From NCBI GenBank assembly GCA_030248295.1, contig JASANH010000020.1, forward strand, positions 1 to 64,000: 64,000 bases of DNA, read 5' to 3'. The DNA comes from Mesodorylaimus sp. YZB2_4. Lineage: Eukaryota > Nematoda > Enoplea > Dorylaimida > Dorylaimidae. The notes under the pieces are model-generated. The model saw nothing but the letters and a program-made list of their open reading frames with translations, did not search any database and was not told the DNA's origin. Made by a program: the position numbers and the translations under genes. Of this stretch, positions 40,740 through 53,104 are shown piece by piece (position 1 is the first letter of the stretch; every line of letters begins with the position of its first letter).

Positions 40740-41371
40740 TACAGCAGAAAGGAAACTGGTGCATGATAATCGTCTGAAACCGTGTTACGTCCCTTGGCAA
40801 CCGCCCCCCATCGAGGACAGAGACGATGATTTATTGCCAAATGATGGAGTCTCAGGCCAGGCTGAACCACGATCAGATCAGCCACTGCCTAACCCCGAAA
40901 CGCCGCAAACGCAACCGCGACCACAGCCAGAACGGAAACGTGTTGTCAGACCAAATTTATTGGAAAACCATGAGGTCAGCAGAGCACAACACCTGATATC
41001 GCTATACCACCAAGTCCGCCATTGACAAGATCACTTAACGAGCTGGCTACATCACGATCACAGACACCTGATAACGCTGTAGAAGCACGCGGTCAACTCA
41101 CACAATCGACAAGGACTGACGACTGCGATTGTCGTGAGACCGCGATACGTCAACCCGCAACCTAACCTACTACGACCAGCACAAACACCAACAATCCACG
41201 ACCTAATGCCGCCGTATCCTCATCACGCGCCACACAACAGCGATCAACGCCGACAAAGACTGTACGATTATCCACATCGCAACAATCCACCGTAAACCGA
41301 CCACATGGATACAACTTGCCAACGAGTCCAACCAAGACGACGCGATACCAAGAATTTTTAAAGGACAAACA
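40740..41371 (+). pseudogene. gypsy-2 Pol C-terminal tail
   Basis: LVHDNRLKPCYVPWQPP is followed by a Pro/Gln/Asp-rich low-complexity tail to a stop at 41023-41025; an in-frame-shifted extension is open to about 41371. Comparable with the tail after the gypsy-1 integrase. Confidence 0.55.
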
Positions 41372-41393
41372 ATAACGGTCGAGGACGACTCGT

Positions 41394-41870
41394 GTGATAA
41401 CCCCCGGCGTGTGTGATAAGGCTACCTTTCCCGCCTTTAGTGTAAATGTTGTCCTGGATCTTTCTGGAATAGGTTTTAGGCAGGCACTGTTTACATCGCA
41501 GGTGCCTGCGCACCTTTTGCATTTTGGACCAGTTTGGTGCTTTCCTCTGCCTAGACTCGCGTGCTCGGTGCACCTTATTTTTCTTTAGTATTCAAACTAG
41601 AAGTTTGTTCCCTTCACTTTGCATAGGACATGATAACTTGTTTTTCTATTAGACCCTGTGTCGAGTTTGTGTATATAAGCTGTGTATTTTCCTGTGCTGG
41701 CCAGTCTTCGATTCTGCCGGCTCATCGTTACGTCGTGTTTCTTCGAGTGAAGACTTTGTTTCTCTATGGCTCGTTTTTCAACTCGGCCACGACAATCGTA
41801 TAGACACGCACCATATCGTTGGCAAGTACCGACGCGCGGATTTGGTAAGAACTGTTAAATATCGTTTTGG
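41394..41870 (+). repeat. gypsy-2 3' LTR (right end approximate)
   Basis: Starts TGTGATAACCCCCGG just after a GGTCGAGGACGACTCG stretch. Contains a TATA box (GTGTATATAAGC at about 41669-41680) at the expected distance from a likely transcription start near 41700. The right edge is uncertain because no 5' LTR is available for comparison. Confidence 0.5.
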
Positions 41871-42600
41871 TGTAACTTGGTTAGGCTCTATTATTTCCCT
41901 TGACTAGGCGATAGCCTAAACTTGTAACAGAATGTCAATGTCAAGAATGGCGTCTGCAGATAAATCCGGCTGCGTTTTAACATCTCCATCAAAAATTCGA
42001 TTGGATCAAGGACAACGCATCAGTCAGCTGCAGTGCAACGAACGTAATTTGTTAGACGTGCCAATTCGCAGTCGCCGAAGTACTCGCCATCTGGTCGGCA
42101 TGTTTTTAACGAAACATCTAGTATAAAAGTCACTGGTCCGACTCCTCCACAGCCTCGCTATCGAGACCCAACCAATCCAACTACGCCCGATACTGAAAGA
42201 AGAAAACGTCTTGGAATAGAAATGGATTTTCTTGGAAGGAAAAGAGACAACGATAAGAATTGAAATCTCCACTGGCGTTGGACCCTAATCCTGCATCACC
42301 AGTCCAACTGTCGCCTTAACTGCCGCCAATGGTGCTGAGAGGAAAGAAACACATTCCAGTTTTCACGATCAGCTCCAGACGCCATTCCCAATGAAAAATT
42401 TACTGATTCGGATTTGATCTTGGGAAGTTAGACCAGTTGTGACCTGGCTTTTGTGAAACGCCGGGCCGCTTCATTACCTCTAATTAAGACCTCTTCGTTG
42501 CGCCAACATGCATCTTTGCGTTCATTATCCGATAAGAGTATGGTTTATATGTTGATCAAATACAAAAATCGGTGAATAATTATAGAAGTTTGAGCTGTCA
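41871..42600. other. Non-coding or unrecognised stretch
   Basis: A short plus-strand frame at 41932-42126 (MSMSRMASADKSG...) follows a possible acceptor, and an ATG at 41766 starts a 30-codon Arg-rich frame that runs into a GTAAGA donor. These may be an LTR-driven leader, but no gene can be named. Confidence 0.3.
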
Positions 42601-42606
42601 CTGGCT

Positions 42607-43862
42607 GACTTCGATTCGTTTAGATATCGTGTCTTACGAGCGTTAGCAAAAGATGACGAAACATACCCAGAACAAGAACTGAGGAAGGCGAAACAAGAGA
42701 AAAAGTTTGGTTGGCATCGTATCGTGGATGACGACGACGCCACAGGAGCATGAACTGGCTTGCCATCTTATACAAAGCTAAAAGATCTGTTCGATTTACA
42801 TTTGATGCCGCACGCAGCGCAGCTGTCATTGAAGAAAGGAGCATTGGGAAAACGGAAAAGATTACGAAAGTACGTGGTTTCAGTGACGAGTGCATGTACA
42901 TATCTATGGAAATGCAAAGGGAGGCTGCACAGTACGAACCCCCACCTGTATGCCGGCAGGGGGTGGGAGGGGGAGGAAAGAATATCTTTAGGGCTTGCTT
43001 GACCCAGAAATTTGAATATCTCTTATTTATCCCTCCTCTGCATCTCGCTCAAATATGCGTGCAGTATGTAAAGCAGACCACTGGAAAACATAATTTTCTC
43101 GGATCATCCGCATTTTCTAGGTCGACAGGAGAGAACGAATACCAGTTCACTTTGATTCGTCTGCGAACAAATCTGCGAACCTACCTGGTTGCTTCGATTT
43201 TTGGTGTCAAAGCAGAGTATAGGGGCGACATTTCACGTACGTGGATTCCGTTTTTGCCTGGAAAGCTCAGGCAAGCGCAGGATATCTCGCCACGAGAATA
43301 CACAACTACCGCCCATCTTCCGCGGTATTTTCAAGAAATGTGTGGGCGTTTCGGATTGCTTCGAGCTGCAAGTCCAAAAGCCCTCCAACTTGGCGAAACA
43401 GCAGCAAGTATGGAGCGAATACAATCAGCGTCACACGCGTTTTGCTCGTAATTGCTCTAAATGGTACTATAATGTACATCTCGAAGGCTTGGGGCGGACG
43501 GATCTCAAACGTTGATGTCGTTCGAAGATCTGAAAAATTCTTAGATCAATTGCATTTCGGTGACGAGCTGCTAGCAGCTCGTGGATTTCGCATAGTCGAA
43601 TGGTTTCGCTTGGCCCACCATGTCTACCTGCAAATCTCCGCATTCTTGAAATGGGGCTTTTGCAATGGGGGGGGGGGGGGGAACTTACAGGACGAGGAAA
43701 TTGGCAATGGCTTGTATCCATGTCGAACGATGCATCGGGCATTTGAGAACGTTTCGTATCCTTAGCGAAATCTATCCTGTCAAACTGTTTAAATAAATTG
43801 ACGATGTCGCTACGATTTGCGCTGGTGTATGCAATTTGCACAAGCCAATTGTGTCGAGTCGT
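42607..43862 (+). pseudogene. ISL2EU-type DDE transposase
   Basis: Several frames together show the family order: FRYRVLRALAKDDETYPE, then after a stop TGLPSYTKLKDLFDLHL; FTLIRLRTNLRTYLVASIFGV (helix-turn-helix-like); KCVGVSDCFELQVQKPSNL with the first acidic pair (about 43350); GTIMYISKAWGGRISNVDVV and ELLAARGFRIVE; and finally ACIHVERCIGHLRTFRIL with the third acidic residue (about 43715). Stops, frameshifts and a G run at 43669-43681 break it. The second acidic position reads Ala (LAARGF instead of the usual AD-RGF), so even joined it would lack that residue. Confidence 0.75.
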
Positions 43863-44060
43863 GATTTGTAAGTGTGCGGATCCTTTCTTTGTCATTTTTT
43901 CATCTTTTGCCAAATTACATTTATGATCCGCAGCAATGTAATAGCGGTGACGCGTCATGCACTGTGAAAAACTTTCAGCTATCGATGTTCAACATATCGT
44001 TCGCATAAGTCAGGACCAAGGGAGCCACATACTCTTGATAAAAAACAATTAACTTCGCTT

Positions 44061-45191
44061 TCAAATGACTCCAAACGACTGATCGAATGGAACACTGATA
44101 GGGTCAAGCCACCACTTCTTTTTCTTTTTTCCTTTTATGCTTCCAGTTTCCTCTTTGTCCTTTGACCATCCCCACAATTCGCTCTCGTGGATCCCATGAA
44201 TAGCCATTTGCATCAGTAGCTGCGTGTAGTATCCAGAGGTTTCTTTGACCTCTGCGAAAAACTGATTGTTTCCAGCTTGTATGCATCGGAGATGAGTGAG
44301 TTTCGACACGGCCTGGAACGATGGCGGTCGCATGTCGCTGATGAGCCAGGGACACTTGATTTCAACGATCCATTCCCCCTTGCACCAGTCCTGGCCACAA
44401 AAACATATCGCCAGGCGATCGATGGAAGCGCCAAGATGACCATCGCCTTCTGGAACAACCAATCCAACACGTTCTAGCCTCAAGCGGTTCTGATGCCTGG
44501 GCCCATGCACTTTAAAGTACAATTCCGCTGCAGCTGCTTCGCTCTCAATGCCGAATTCAATCGCCTTCTTCCGTTTGACGCAGTTGTCTTGTTTCTCGCC
44601 AGTTGAGGGACATATCTGAAACAGGTATATTCATGCAGCGTGTTCTGTACCGAACGAGCGTGGAGAGTAGCCCTCACAACTATTATGGAACAAAAATGTT
44701 TCTACGCATCAATTTCTTATGTTTTCGAAAATGGGCATCTCTATACCTTGAATGTCCTAACGAAATGGACTTTAGATCCGCTTATTCTGCCCCAGCGATG
44801 GCTGAACCATTCGGCGACTGCAACTTGTTCGCGCGTAAATTTCTTTAACGCAGTTGATTGCTCCTTCGTGATGCTGCTTTTAACAATATCAGCAAACGAT
44901 AACGGACTGACAGCTGTCTCTCCATTTTCATCCAAAAAGGCGGCTGCTAAATTGGCCAACGGCAAAGACAACGAGACGCATGGATTACTCACAAACGCAT
45001 CGTCAGGGATTTAGTCGACAGAAGTGAAAGCCGGTTGACACTGCGCCAGAAGATTGCATGGAACTTTTTTTTGCTGTCGTTAAAAAAAGTGTTCTAAAAT
45101 CAGGAATGGTGGATCGCGATGCAAGCGCTTCCAATTGATGTTTGGAGAGAAAAAACCAATTTTTATTAAACGCCATAAGGCACATTTCCAT
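44061..45191 (-). pseudogene. YqaJ-type exonuclease/recombinase of the ISL2EU element
   Basis: The frame 44992-44742 contains WFSHRWGRISGSKVHF, the conserved first YqaJ motif. A short intron-like gap (GTATAG...GCGTAG, about 45 bp, near 44742-44697) follows. Then IEFGIESEAAAAELYF and frame 44522-44061 with VPEGDGHLGASIDRL (catalytic Asp), EWIVEIKCPW (the E-x-K pair) and GYYTQLLMQMAIHG (the Q-x-Q-like helix). All core nuclease residues appear present. Upstream, 45191-45003 gives an N-terminal stretch joined by a frameshift at about 45020. The nuclease probably assists transposition. Confidence 0.75.
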
Positions 45192-45299
45192 TAGCGACTC
45201 TTGTGCCTATCTTAACCAGGACATTTGCGAGGCTGTGGATGCCGGTCTGGACCACAATACCACGACGGCTCAATAGATCTATCGCGACTTCCGGGCTAT

Positions 45300-46350
45300 G
45301 AGGCCGTGGCATCAGACGACAGTGCCACGTAATCTGAACATGGATGGAGTAACAGAACGCGCTAACCGCATTGTAGTTAAAACTGGGCGGGCGACGTTGC
45401 ATGGCGCGAAACTTTCCAAAACCCTTCGGGCAGAGGCAATTAACACAGCAGTCTATATAAAGAATTGCGTAGTTACGATGGCAGTTAAGCAGAAAACGCC
45501 ATTTTAGGCCTGGTTCCAGCGAAAACTATCGGCTACGAGAAAGCAACGATACATACTCGGCCCAGCGGTAACGCGGCAAGGCAACATCACGTTCAATGAG
45601 TCAAAATACGCAAAGTAAGCTCCCTAGCGATTTGAAATCAAAAATTGTAAAGCTATCAGCATGCACGCGGGGTAAACGAATATTTACAGCGAGACGCGGG
45701 TAATCCAGTTGATCAAACAACTCAGGCGCTAGTCAGAAGTCCCATGTATCTACTTAGCACAGGGAAGACATCTAGACATCGCCAATGCAGTGGGGGCAGC
45801 AGCTCAGCTCTGCAGTGATGCAAGAACAGAATATTTGGCCGCCGAAAAGCACATCTTGCGCTACTTACAAGGAACAGTAGACTATGGCTTGCTGTTCGAG
45901 AAATCTGGAGAGAACAAACTGGTGGGATATGCGGACGCTGATTGGGCTGGCGAAAGAAGTGACCGAAAATCGACAAGCGAATATGTTTTCCTATTAGGTG
46001 GAGGTGCATCAGTTGCGCGTCCAGAAAACAAACAACTATTGCATTATTCACAGCAGAAGCCGAATATACTGCAGGCTCGTCTGCGACTCAGGAACTTATT
46101 TTGCTGCGTACACTGATGGCATCGTTGCACGTACCACAACCAGAGGCAACCTCGCTACACAAAGACCACGAGAGTGCTATTGCAATGGTGAAGAATCCAG
46201 TTCATCATACACGTGCAAAGCACATAGAAATCGGAGTGCACTCTGTCCGCGATGCAAACAGATGAGGTCTCGTGAAGCCACTGTACTGTCCAACAGCCGA
46301 TAACATCAGTGACATCCTGACAAAAGGGCTGGGAAAACACGCTTAGAAAA
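45300..46350 (+). pseudogene. Ty1/copia pol remnant (integrase end and RNase H)
   Basis: 45307-45507 reads VPRNLNMDGVTERANRIV and TAVYIKNCVVTMAVKQKTPF, the end of a copia integrase core. The RT is deleted. From 45790 the RNase H region gives HILRYLQGTVDYGLLFEK, LVGYADADWAGERSDRKST and YVFLLGGGAS; after a shift near 46030, AIAMVKNPVHHTRAKHIE and the terminal ILTKGLGKHA. These are signature copia blocks. Stops and shifts make it inactive. No LTR was identified. Confidence 0.85.
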
Positions 46351-49300
46351 AACATCGAGGCAACATGCATATATGTAGTACACCTGCGCAATTAGCAACA
46401 ACAGTACACCGTAAGAACTTGCTACATTAACAACAGAAAAGAAAAACAGAGCTGGAAGAAACTCTGAACAGTCGAAAACTCCAAATAAGTGCTCTGTGTC
46501 CAAAGTGCGGTCATTGCCATAATGGCGGGTCTGTGTGCCACCTTGGGTTTACTTGGTAACCCTCATTCTTATTCAGCGTCAAAGGTCAAAGTCATGAGCG
46601 TCAAAGGACTAGAAGAATGTCCGCTCATCTGGACTCGAGATATATCCCTTTCGGATCAACGTCAGTCGTATAGACATCCTATTTTTTGCACCCCTGAAAA
46701 AAACAGATGGATTGGGCCATATGGTGACTACACGGAAATCCAACCACGCAGTCGAGGAAAGCATTAATGCCAGGGTAGCCCTAGTGGTTCAGCAAGAAAA
46801 AATGTCCGAAAACTTCCTGCTGCTATTCGCGTGCCTAACGCTGTTTACCAGAACCCAGGTTAAGCTGGAATGTTAAGACGAAGACCGACATGCTAGAAGA
46901 ACAGACTCCTCGCAGTTTAAAATTATCCCCAGGCTAAGAAGAATCGTGAAGAAACGGCCCAGTTTCTTGGAAGTCGAGGCAAAAGCAACTAGAGGACTAA
47001 AGTTTAAAAGCTCTCACGCCTAGCCGCTTCTTTTTGTTGTGTCTCCTCGTAGCCTTCTTGCTTGGCTGCTTCTTGATAGACTTTATTGGCCTTAGCTTAT
47101 ATTAGTCAACTGCATTAGTCTTGCCTTGTGGAAAATTATAATTTCATCACGCAACTGCACCAACATTTCTGTTTCATTGATTTCTCACATTTTCTGCCCT
47201 GGCGAGACTTTATTTCTCACTACCGAGCACGCAGATTTGGAAACGAAAACATTCTGATAGATGCAAGCTTTTTCCATTTCACAGAGTCGCGCTCTGGCTC
47301 ACCATGTTGTGAGTGGGGCGCGTAGAACGGCTGCAGGCGCGTCACGCGAGGGAGGGGGGGGGGCAAGGGTGCAAATGAATCCCCCATCGCGGCAAAGTGT
47401 CAGTGTTCAAGGACCTTTGCGCATTTTTCCCTCACCCGCCACTCCGTACAAAATTAAAGTGGTGAGAATTCACTATGCTTCAATGGTAGTTCATTGAGAA
47501 AAGATTAATTTCTTGGAGTCTGAAAACCCACATTTTCCGCCTCTGTGGAGTATCCCTGCCCCGCGCACCCCCCCCCCCCCCCCCCCATCCTTCCCCCGCT
47601 CAATAAACAATCTGCCGTACACGCAATGCGAAGCTCATAGACATCATTGTGATGTACCCCGCATAAATCATTTGTGCGCCACCCGTCAATTTCATTTTGC
47701 TCTCCTCGAGAAGAAAACAATTAGATTCTAGGCGAGTGAGCGAAGAAATTGGAAACAAATTAAATGCTTCAAATGAACGAACACTGATAGAATTTTGAGA
47801 AAACCCCCGTGAAGAAACTCATTCCTTGCTGCTGCCAAGGTGTTGCTTGCCAAGAATGGTTATAATCGCCAGGCCGTGGGTGACTCACCCAGTACCGCCG
47901 AGGTGCTTTAAGTGGAGCGATGGAAGCCAAACGAGTATGCAGTCTCGACTGTCGACTGTCGCAGAGGGACGCTGCTGTGTGTGCTGGTCCCTGCACATTT
48001 CTGCTTAGTAGGTTCGACTGCTAGCAAGCTAGAGGCATTTTTAAAGTGATCTGACCCATGCAAGTATGTAGTAATTGAGGGTCCGTGAGCCACTTTTCGG
48101 TACAAATGCTTAAGCATAGGCAGTGTGAAGCGTAAAATAAAAAGCATGCGTGCAGTGTTGAGTAATAAGTGGAAAGCGCGCAGTGTGAAGTGTAGAGTGA
48201 AACACGTGGACGCAGTGCGCAGCGTTAAGTAAAACAAAGCGCGCAGGGAGTGCGCAGTGTGGAGGTGGTGTAAGGGGCTGTTTGCAGTAGACCGTTCGAG
48301 TCAGTGTAACTTTGGCGTTTACTGTCAACATAGGCTACAGTAATCTATCGTGCCAAAAAATTATGATTCAGTACAGTGCTCACATATCTCCACAATAAGC
48401 GCCTCCAAAATGCATTCACTGTATCAGCGCCTGGATCACAATAACACTTTATACGCTAATTGACAGCCCTAAGAATCCGTTTTTCCACATATTCTAATGT
48501 TCCATTATCAACGAATTGCTTCGGAAAGTTTGGGGAATTGTAAAGCTTCAAGAACCCCTGCCGTTAAAACTGTCATGATCGGGGCATATGACTTCTCACG
48601 AATACGGATGAAACTTGGGGCATTTGATGCCCTACCCAACAGTAGTACATGGCCGCAGTATGACCGCTCCACGTTGCATCTGTTGGCCTTTCAAAAATGT
48701 GACTAAATTCTCGGCCAAAACATCAGTGGCCTCAACATAAACGATGGTTCCTGAATAACTACTACAGATAACTTGACTTTCTTTTCTTTTGAGATCGAGC
48801 ACAGAATCAGCTACAAAAATTTTTTTTCAAATTAAGAATTTGCAAAAGTTAAAATTTTGGTTGGCAATCGAACAGATTCAAAAAATGGCCATGTTTGGTA
48901 TCGCGACATACCTGTGTCGCCCCACATATTTCAATGAAACTTTAACCCGAGGTAGTTGATCATGTCCTGTACCTGTGATAAGATTTTCAGCCTTGGCATC
49001 GGACTCTGTAGTGAAATAATGTTCCCAAAAGTGGCCATATTTTTCTAAAAATCGAGAATTTTGGCGCACCCCTAAAGCGTGTGAAGTGGTGCGAATGAAA
49101 AGTGAACTTGCAAATTTAAATAGATTATAATGATGAGTACAACATCATGAGCCAAGTGATTTTGTTTGGACGCGATCTAGCCAACCGAGCTTGGCTATAA
49201 AAAAATAGATTGCGCATAAGATATTGCGGTGGACTCTTCGAGCTAGATCAAAACTCACACGAATGATAAGTTCTGATTTGCAGAAAGGCTTATATTTTCT

Positions 49301-49868
49301 GCTCAGTACTAGCAAAACTTCTTGCTGTCTGCTAAAGCTCGATTTTGTGAATCTGGCGAGTAGAGAGAAGGCGGGTGAATATGGGTGCCTAACACGGAAT
49401 CATGGTTATCAAAAGCATCGTTTCGGTATTATTGTCTCAAAGTTATTGATTGCGTGGGTCTGCTTCTCCCAGCGCCCACCAACCAATGCTTCCAAGCTTA
49501 AAGTCATTAAAAGCGCAAAACTCCAAAGTGATAGATATAATGACATTGCGAAATTCGGTATTTTGTCGTCGTCGTTCGTCGTTGTTCCTGGTCTTTGAGA
49601 TTTCAGTATTCAAAAATTAGCTCCTATTACTGGTTATTTGTGTTACTGATATTAGTAGGCGACGTTAAGAGTACCTTATCTAGATGAGTAATCGTTTTTC
49701 TTTTTTTAATTCGATTTGTGGTTGTTTTCGGTCATGATGGCTGGAGAAATGCAAAGCGTCAAAGCAAAAAGTTTCTACGCAAACTCGCGTTGCATTTTCT
49801 GATCTACATGAAGCTTAATGCCAGGGAGTACAATGGCTTTTGTTCGTAAAGGTAGTCTGTATAATAAA
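46351..49868. other. 3.5 kb without recognisable genes
   Basis: ORFs such as 46489-46767 and 49224-49598 show no known features. G/C runs occur at about 47346-47354 and 47570-47586. A degenerate repeat at 48118-48275 is listed separately. The part before 49868 is flank of gypsy-4's 3' LTR, into which BEL-2 inserted. Confidence 0.45.
48118..48275 (+). repeat. Degenerate GCGCAGTGT-type tandem repeat
   Basis: Words like GTGCGCAGTGT, GCAGTGTGAAGTGTAGAGTGAA and GCGCAGCGTTAAGTAAA recur six or more times at 20-35 bp spacing. No ORF. Confidence 0.55.
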
Positions 49869-49873
49869 GTGGG
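49869..49873 (+). repeat. BEL-2 target duplication (left), GTGGG
   Basis: Matches 55273-55277; 5 bp is usual for BEL/Pao. Confidence 0.85.
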
Positions 49874-50100
49874 TGTCGCGGATTGGAGAGCAACCGCGAG
49901 GGTTGTAAAGAAGAACGATAGATGGCACTTTACATCCGCTAAGCCAGTTTCATGTTAGGACGAAGACAAGGGTTTTTTTCGCTTTACTGTCATAGTGTAC
50001 GGTCGGTTCGAAAGAGTATCTATATATAAACGCTAGTTTCGTTACGCATACGACTATCGCCAGGCACGCGTCCGTCACCAACGACAACCTATTCGCGTCA
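49874..50100 (+). repeat. BEL-2 5' LTR (227 bp)
   Basis: TGTCGCGGAT...TTCGCGTCA. Contains a TATA-like TATCTATATATAAACG at about 50018-50033. Identical to the 3' LTR except for seven instead of eight T near 49973. Confidence 0.95.
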
Positions 50101-50102
50101 AG

Positions 50103-50118
50103 TGGTAGCAGAACGTGG
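50103..50118 (+). promoter_or_regulatory. Candidate BEL-2 primer-binding site
   Basis: TGGTAGCAGAACGTGG begins 2 bp after the 5' LTR; TGG complements a tRNA CCA end. The tRNA species was not identified. Confidence 0.55.
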
Positions 50119-53104
50119 TTGGTTGGTTCGGTTTGGTTAACGTTGGTTCGGTTGGTCGTGGGACGGGCAACGGAAGATCGAAAATGGCAGCGGTCTCGGG
50201 TGGCCGAATTCGCCAACGTCTGGGCCCTGCGAAGAAGATTCTACGCGCAGCAATGGGGCGAAGTCCGCAAGTAGAACTGGAAACGGTCGAGTCAAGGCAT
50301 CTCGCGAAGTTGGAAGAAGAGTGCGAAGGATACGTAAGTAAATTGGACGGTCTTTATGAGAAATACGAAGCGCTGATGCGGGAGTTGGATGGTGTTGAGG
50401 AAAATGGGACAACGGAGGAGGAATCGTTGGAAGCGGCTGAAATCGAGGCTGAAGTCGTCGAGATCAGGGCGCACGTGCGAGCTAAGTTGAAGGCAGCCGC
50501 AGCGCGTAGGCAGCGTGAAGTGGCAGAGGGGGAACGGGAACGTCTGCGGGTCATGGAAACGGAGGAGCGCAGGCAGAAGCTGCAGAAAGAGTTTGAGATT
50601 ATGGAGCGCGAGTCGGCGCGGCGAATGGAAACGCAGCGGGAGGCCATGGCAGCAGCAGTACAAAATGGTAATCCGCAAAATAACGGCAGCGTAAGCGGCG
50701 CTGGTAACGTAAAGCTTCCAAAGCTTACTCTGGCAGAATTTGGCGGTGATCTCATGCAATGGAAACCATTTTGGGATTCCTTCGAAGCTACTATCGATCG
50801 TAATAGGAGCTGCGATAACCGCACGAAGTTGGACTACCTCATGAAGTCGCTCAAGGGTGAACCGCTCGACATGGTCAGGGGATTCGCTATCACCAACGAA
50901 AATTATGAGGTCGTCGCTCGCCGTTTGAAACAGCGCTATGATCAGCCAGATCTTATCATTCAAGAGCATGCTATTGCCATAAATGAACTCCCAGTCGCGC
51001 ATACAATGACATATGTCCCAGTCATACTGAATAAGTTCGAAATGCACTTGCGATCAATTGAAGCTCTCGGCAGAGGGGTCGACGACGCCTGGGTTATCAC
51101 ATTCTACTCAAAGTTGCCAGTCGAGTTCCAGAGGCGGTTGCAGGAGAAAACAGGAAAGAAGGCATGGAAAGTCGAGGAGTTCCTGGAGGCAGTTCGTCAA
51201 ATCGCTGATATCCACTGCTATAGCCCGACTCATGGCAAGCACTCGCCTGTAGAACGAAAAGGGAAACCTCAGAGCGAGGGCCAAAATCGCAGAGACGATA
51301 AATCCGCTCATTATCATCGCACAACGGAAACGTTGTTGGTCCACTCGAAGAAAGTTCCAAATTGCGCCTTCTGCGATGAAAAGCATTACTCCGATGAGTG
51401 TACAAAGTTCAAAACGGAAGAGGAACGCCGCGCCCAGTTGAAAAATCGCTGCTTCATATGTCTGCGGTCAAATCATCTCGCAAAGGATTGCAAAGAGAAG
51501 CAAAAACCATGTCGCTACTGCAAATGGGAAAATCCAAAAATCCGCAAGCATCACTCCGCCTTGTGCCCGATCAAAGAAAAATCGACACCTCTTGAGGAAA
51601 ACGCGAAACCAGAAGGAATCGCTCTATTTGCAAATACCAAACAGTCATTCTTGCAGACTGCGGTTGTAAACGCTTATCAGTTCCTAAGGAATAAAACGCC
51701 CAGGCAGAAGGTCAATCTTGTCATCGATCCAGGATCGACAGATACGTACATACGCAAAGCCATCGCTGACCAGTTACAATTGAAAGAGCTCAAACGCGAG
51801 AAGATTTGGGTTGGAAGGTTCCAATCGAAACCGGTCTGCATCACTACGCCTATCGTAAAAGTCCATCTCGAAACTCGTGATGGGACTCGCATCAGTGTCC
51901 AAGCAAAGGTTCTGGACGAAATCACTACGCCGCTATATCGCCCGCAAGACGCATATGAAGCTATCGCTGGAGAATTAGAAGAGTACGACATCGCAGACTC
52001 GACGCTGCATGAAGACAAACCATTCGGAGTCGATCTGCTACTAGGGAGCGACTACTACCCGCTGGTCGCCATAGGCGCCCCTATCCGAATTCGGGATACA
52101 GTCAGCATCATCCCCACCAAGTTTGGCTACGTCATAGCTGGTCATTTGGAGGTACACTCAGATAACCATCAGCAACAAACGGCCATGCTCACAATCACGC
52201 AACCGTCGGTCTATGGAATAATGCCATTTGAAGAAACACTTGGCTCAGATCAAACGCAGTGCGAACTCAGGGATCTATGGGAACTCGAAAAGGTTGGTCT
52301 GAAACACGAGAAGAAGGAAGAAGAAGACGAGAAGGCACTCGCTTATTTCAATCGCACTATCGCGTACAGAAATGGCCGATATGAGGTCAAGTGGCCCTGG
52401 AAGGACCCAGAGGTTAAACCGCCAGGAAATTATAAGCTCGCTCATGATCGCGTTAGTTCGGTTTGCAAACGCTCGCTCATCCTGAAGAAGTACGATGAAA
52501 TCATCGAGGATCAATTAAAGAAAGGAATCATCGAAGAGGTTCCGGAAGCTGCAAAGGAACGGCCGCAAGGTCCAGTGCACTACTTAGCTCATCATCCGGT
52601 CATTACGCCACAGAAAACAACCACAAAGGTTCGCATAGTATATGATGGCTCTGCGCGCAGCAAAAACGCAGAACGAAGCCTAAATGAATGTCTTTATCGT
52701 GGTCCAGTCATCCTCGAGGATGTAGGCAAACTCCTGATTCGCTTCCGCTTACATCAAATCGCTCTCATCTCCGACATCGAGAAGGCATTCTTGCAAGTTG
52801 GCTTACAAGAAGAAGACCGTGATGTTACCCGCTTCATCTGGATCAAAGACATAACCAAATCCGCATCGCCAGGCAACTTAATCGAATATCGTTTCACACG
52901 AGTGCCATTCGGGGTGATCTCGAGTCCATTCTTACTCGCAGCAACCATTTTGCATCATCTCAATCTGAAAGGCGGACCTGTTGCAGAAAAAATCGCTCAG
53001 AATATCTATGTGGACAACGTCATCACTGGCTGTCATACACTCGAACAGAGCAAGCAATTCTACGAGACTGCCAAACAACTCTTCGCCATCGCTTCAATGA
53101 ACCG
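50115..53104 (+). CDS. BEL-2 Gag-protease-reverse transcriptase
   Basis: One open frame of about 995 codons before the junk stretch. Residues 40-190 are charged and coiled-coil-like. About 195-365 hold the DUF1759 gag domain (KLPKLTLAEFGGD, WKPFWDSFEATID). Three zinc knuckles lie near 415-485 (CAFCDEKHYSDEC, CFICLRSNHLAKDC, CRYCKWENPKIRKHHSAL). The protease has LVIDPGSTDTYI near 533, with Asp-Pro-Gly instead of Asp-Ser/Thr-Gly. The RT has VRIVYDGSARS, LISDIEKAFLQVG and NIYVDNVITG (YVDN box) near 970. A second in-frame ATG at 50184 is an alternative start. The frame to 53348 continues only through artefact-like sequence. Confidence 0.85.

Larger units (their letters stand above)
38990..41870 (+). 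mobile_element. gypsy-2, internally deleted Ty3/gypsy element with 3' LTR
   Basis: RT, RNase H, integrase and tail follow in order, then a 3' LTR. Gag, protease and the 5' half of RT are missing, as are pieces between RT/RNase H and RNase H/integrase. Motifs parallel gypsy-1 (YYWDGY, VHDNRLKPC), suggesting one lineage. No 5' LTR in the window. Confidence 0.85.
42607..45300. mobile_element. ISL2EU-type DNA transposon with convergent transposase and YqaJ genes
   Basis: A DDE_Tnp_4-like transposase reads on the plus strand (42607-43862) and a YqaJ-type exonuclease on the minus strand (45191-44061), tail to tail with about 200 bp between. ISL2EU transposons are known to encode a transposase plus a YqaJ-domain protein, and this pair matches that. 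Terminal repeats and target duplications were not located. Both genes are broken. Confidence 0.7.

Noticed and set aside
50292-51047. 251-aa minus-strand ORF
   Set aside because: It mirrors the open gag frame of BEL-2 and shows no features of its own.
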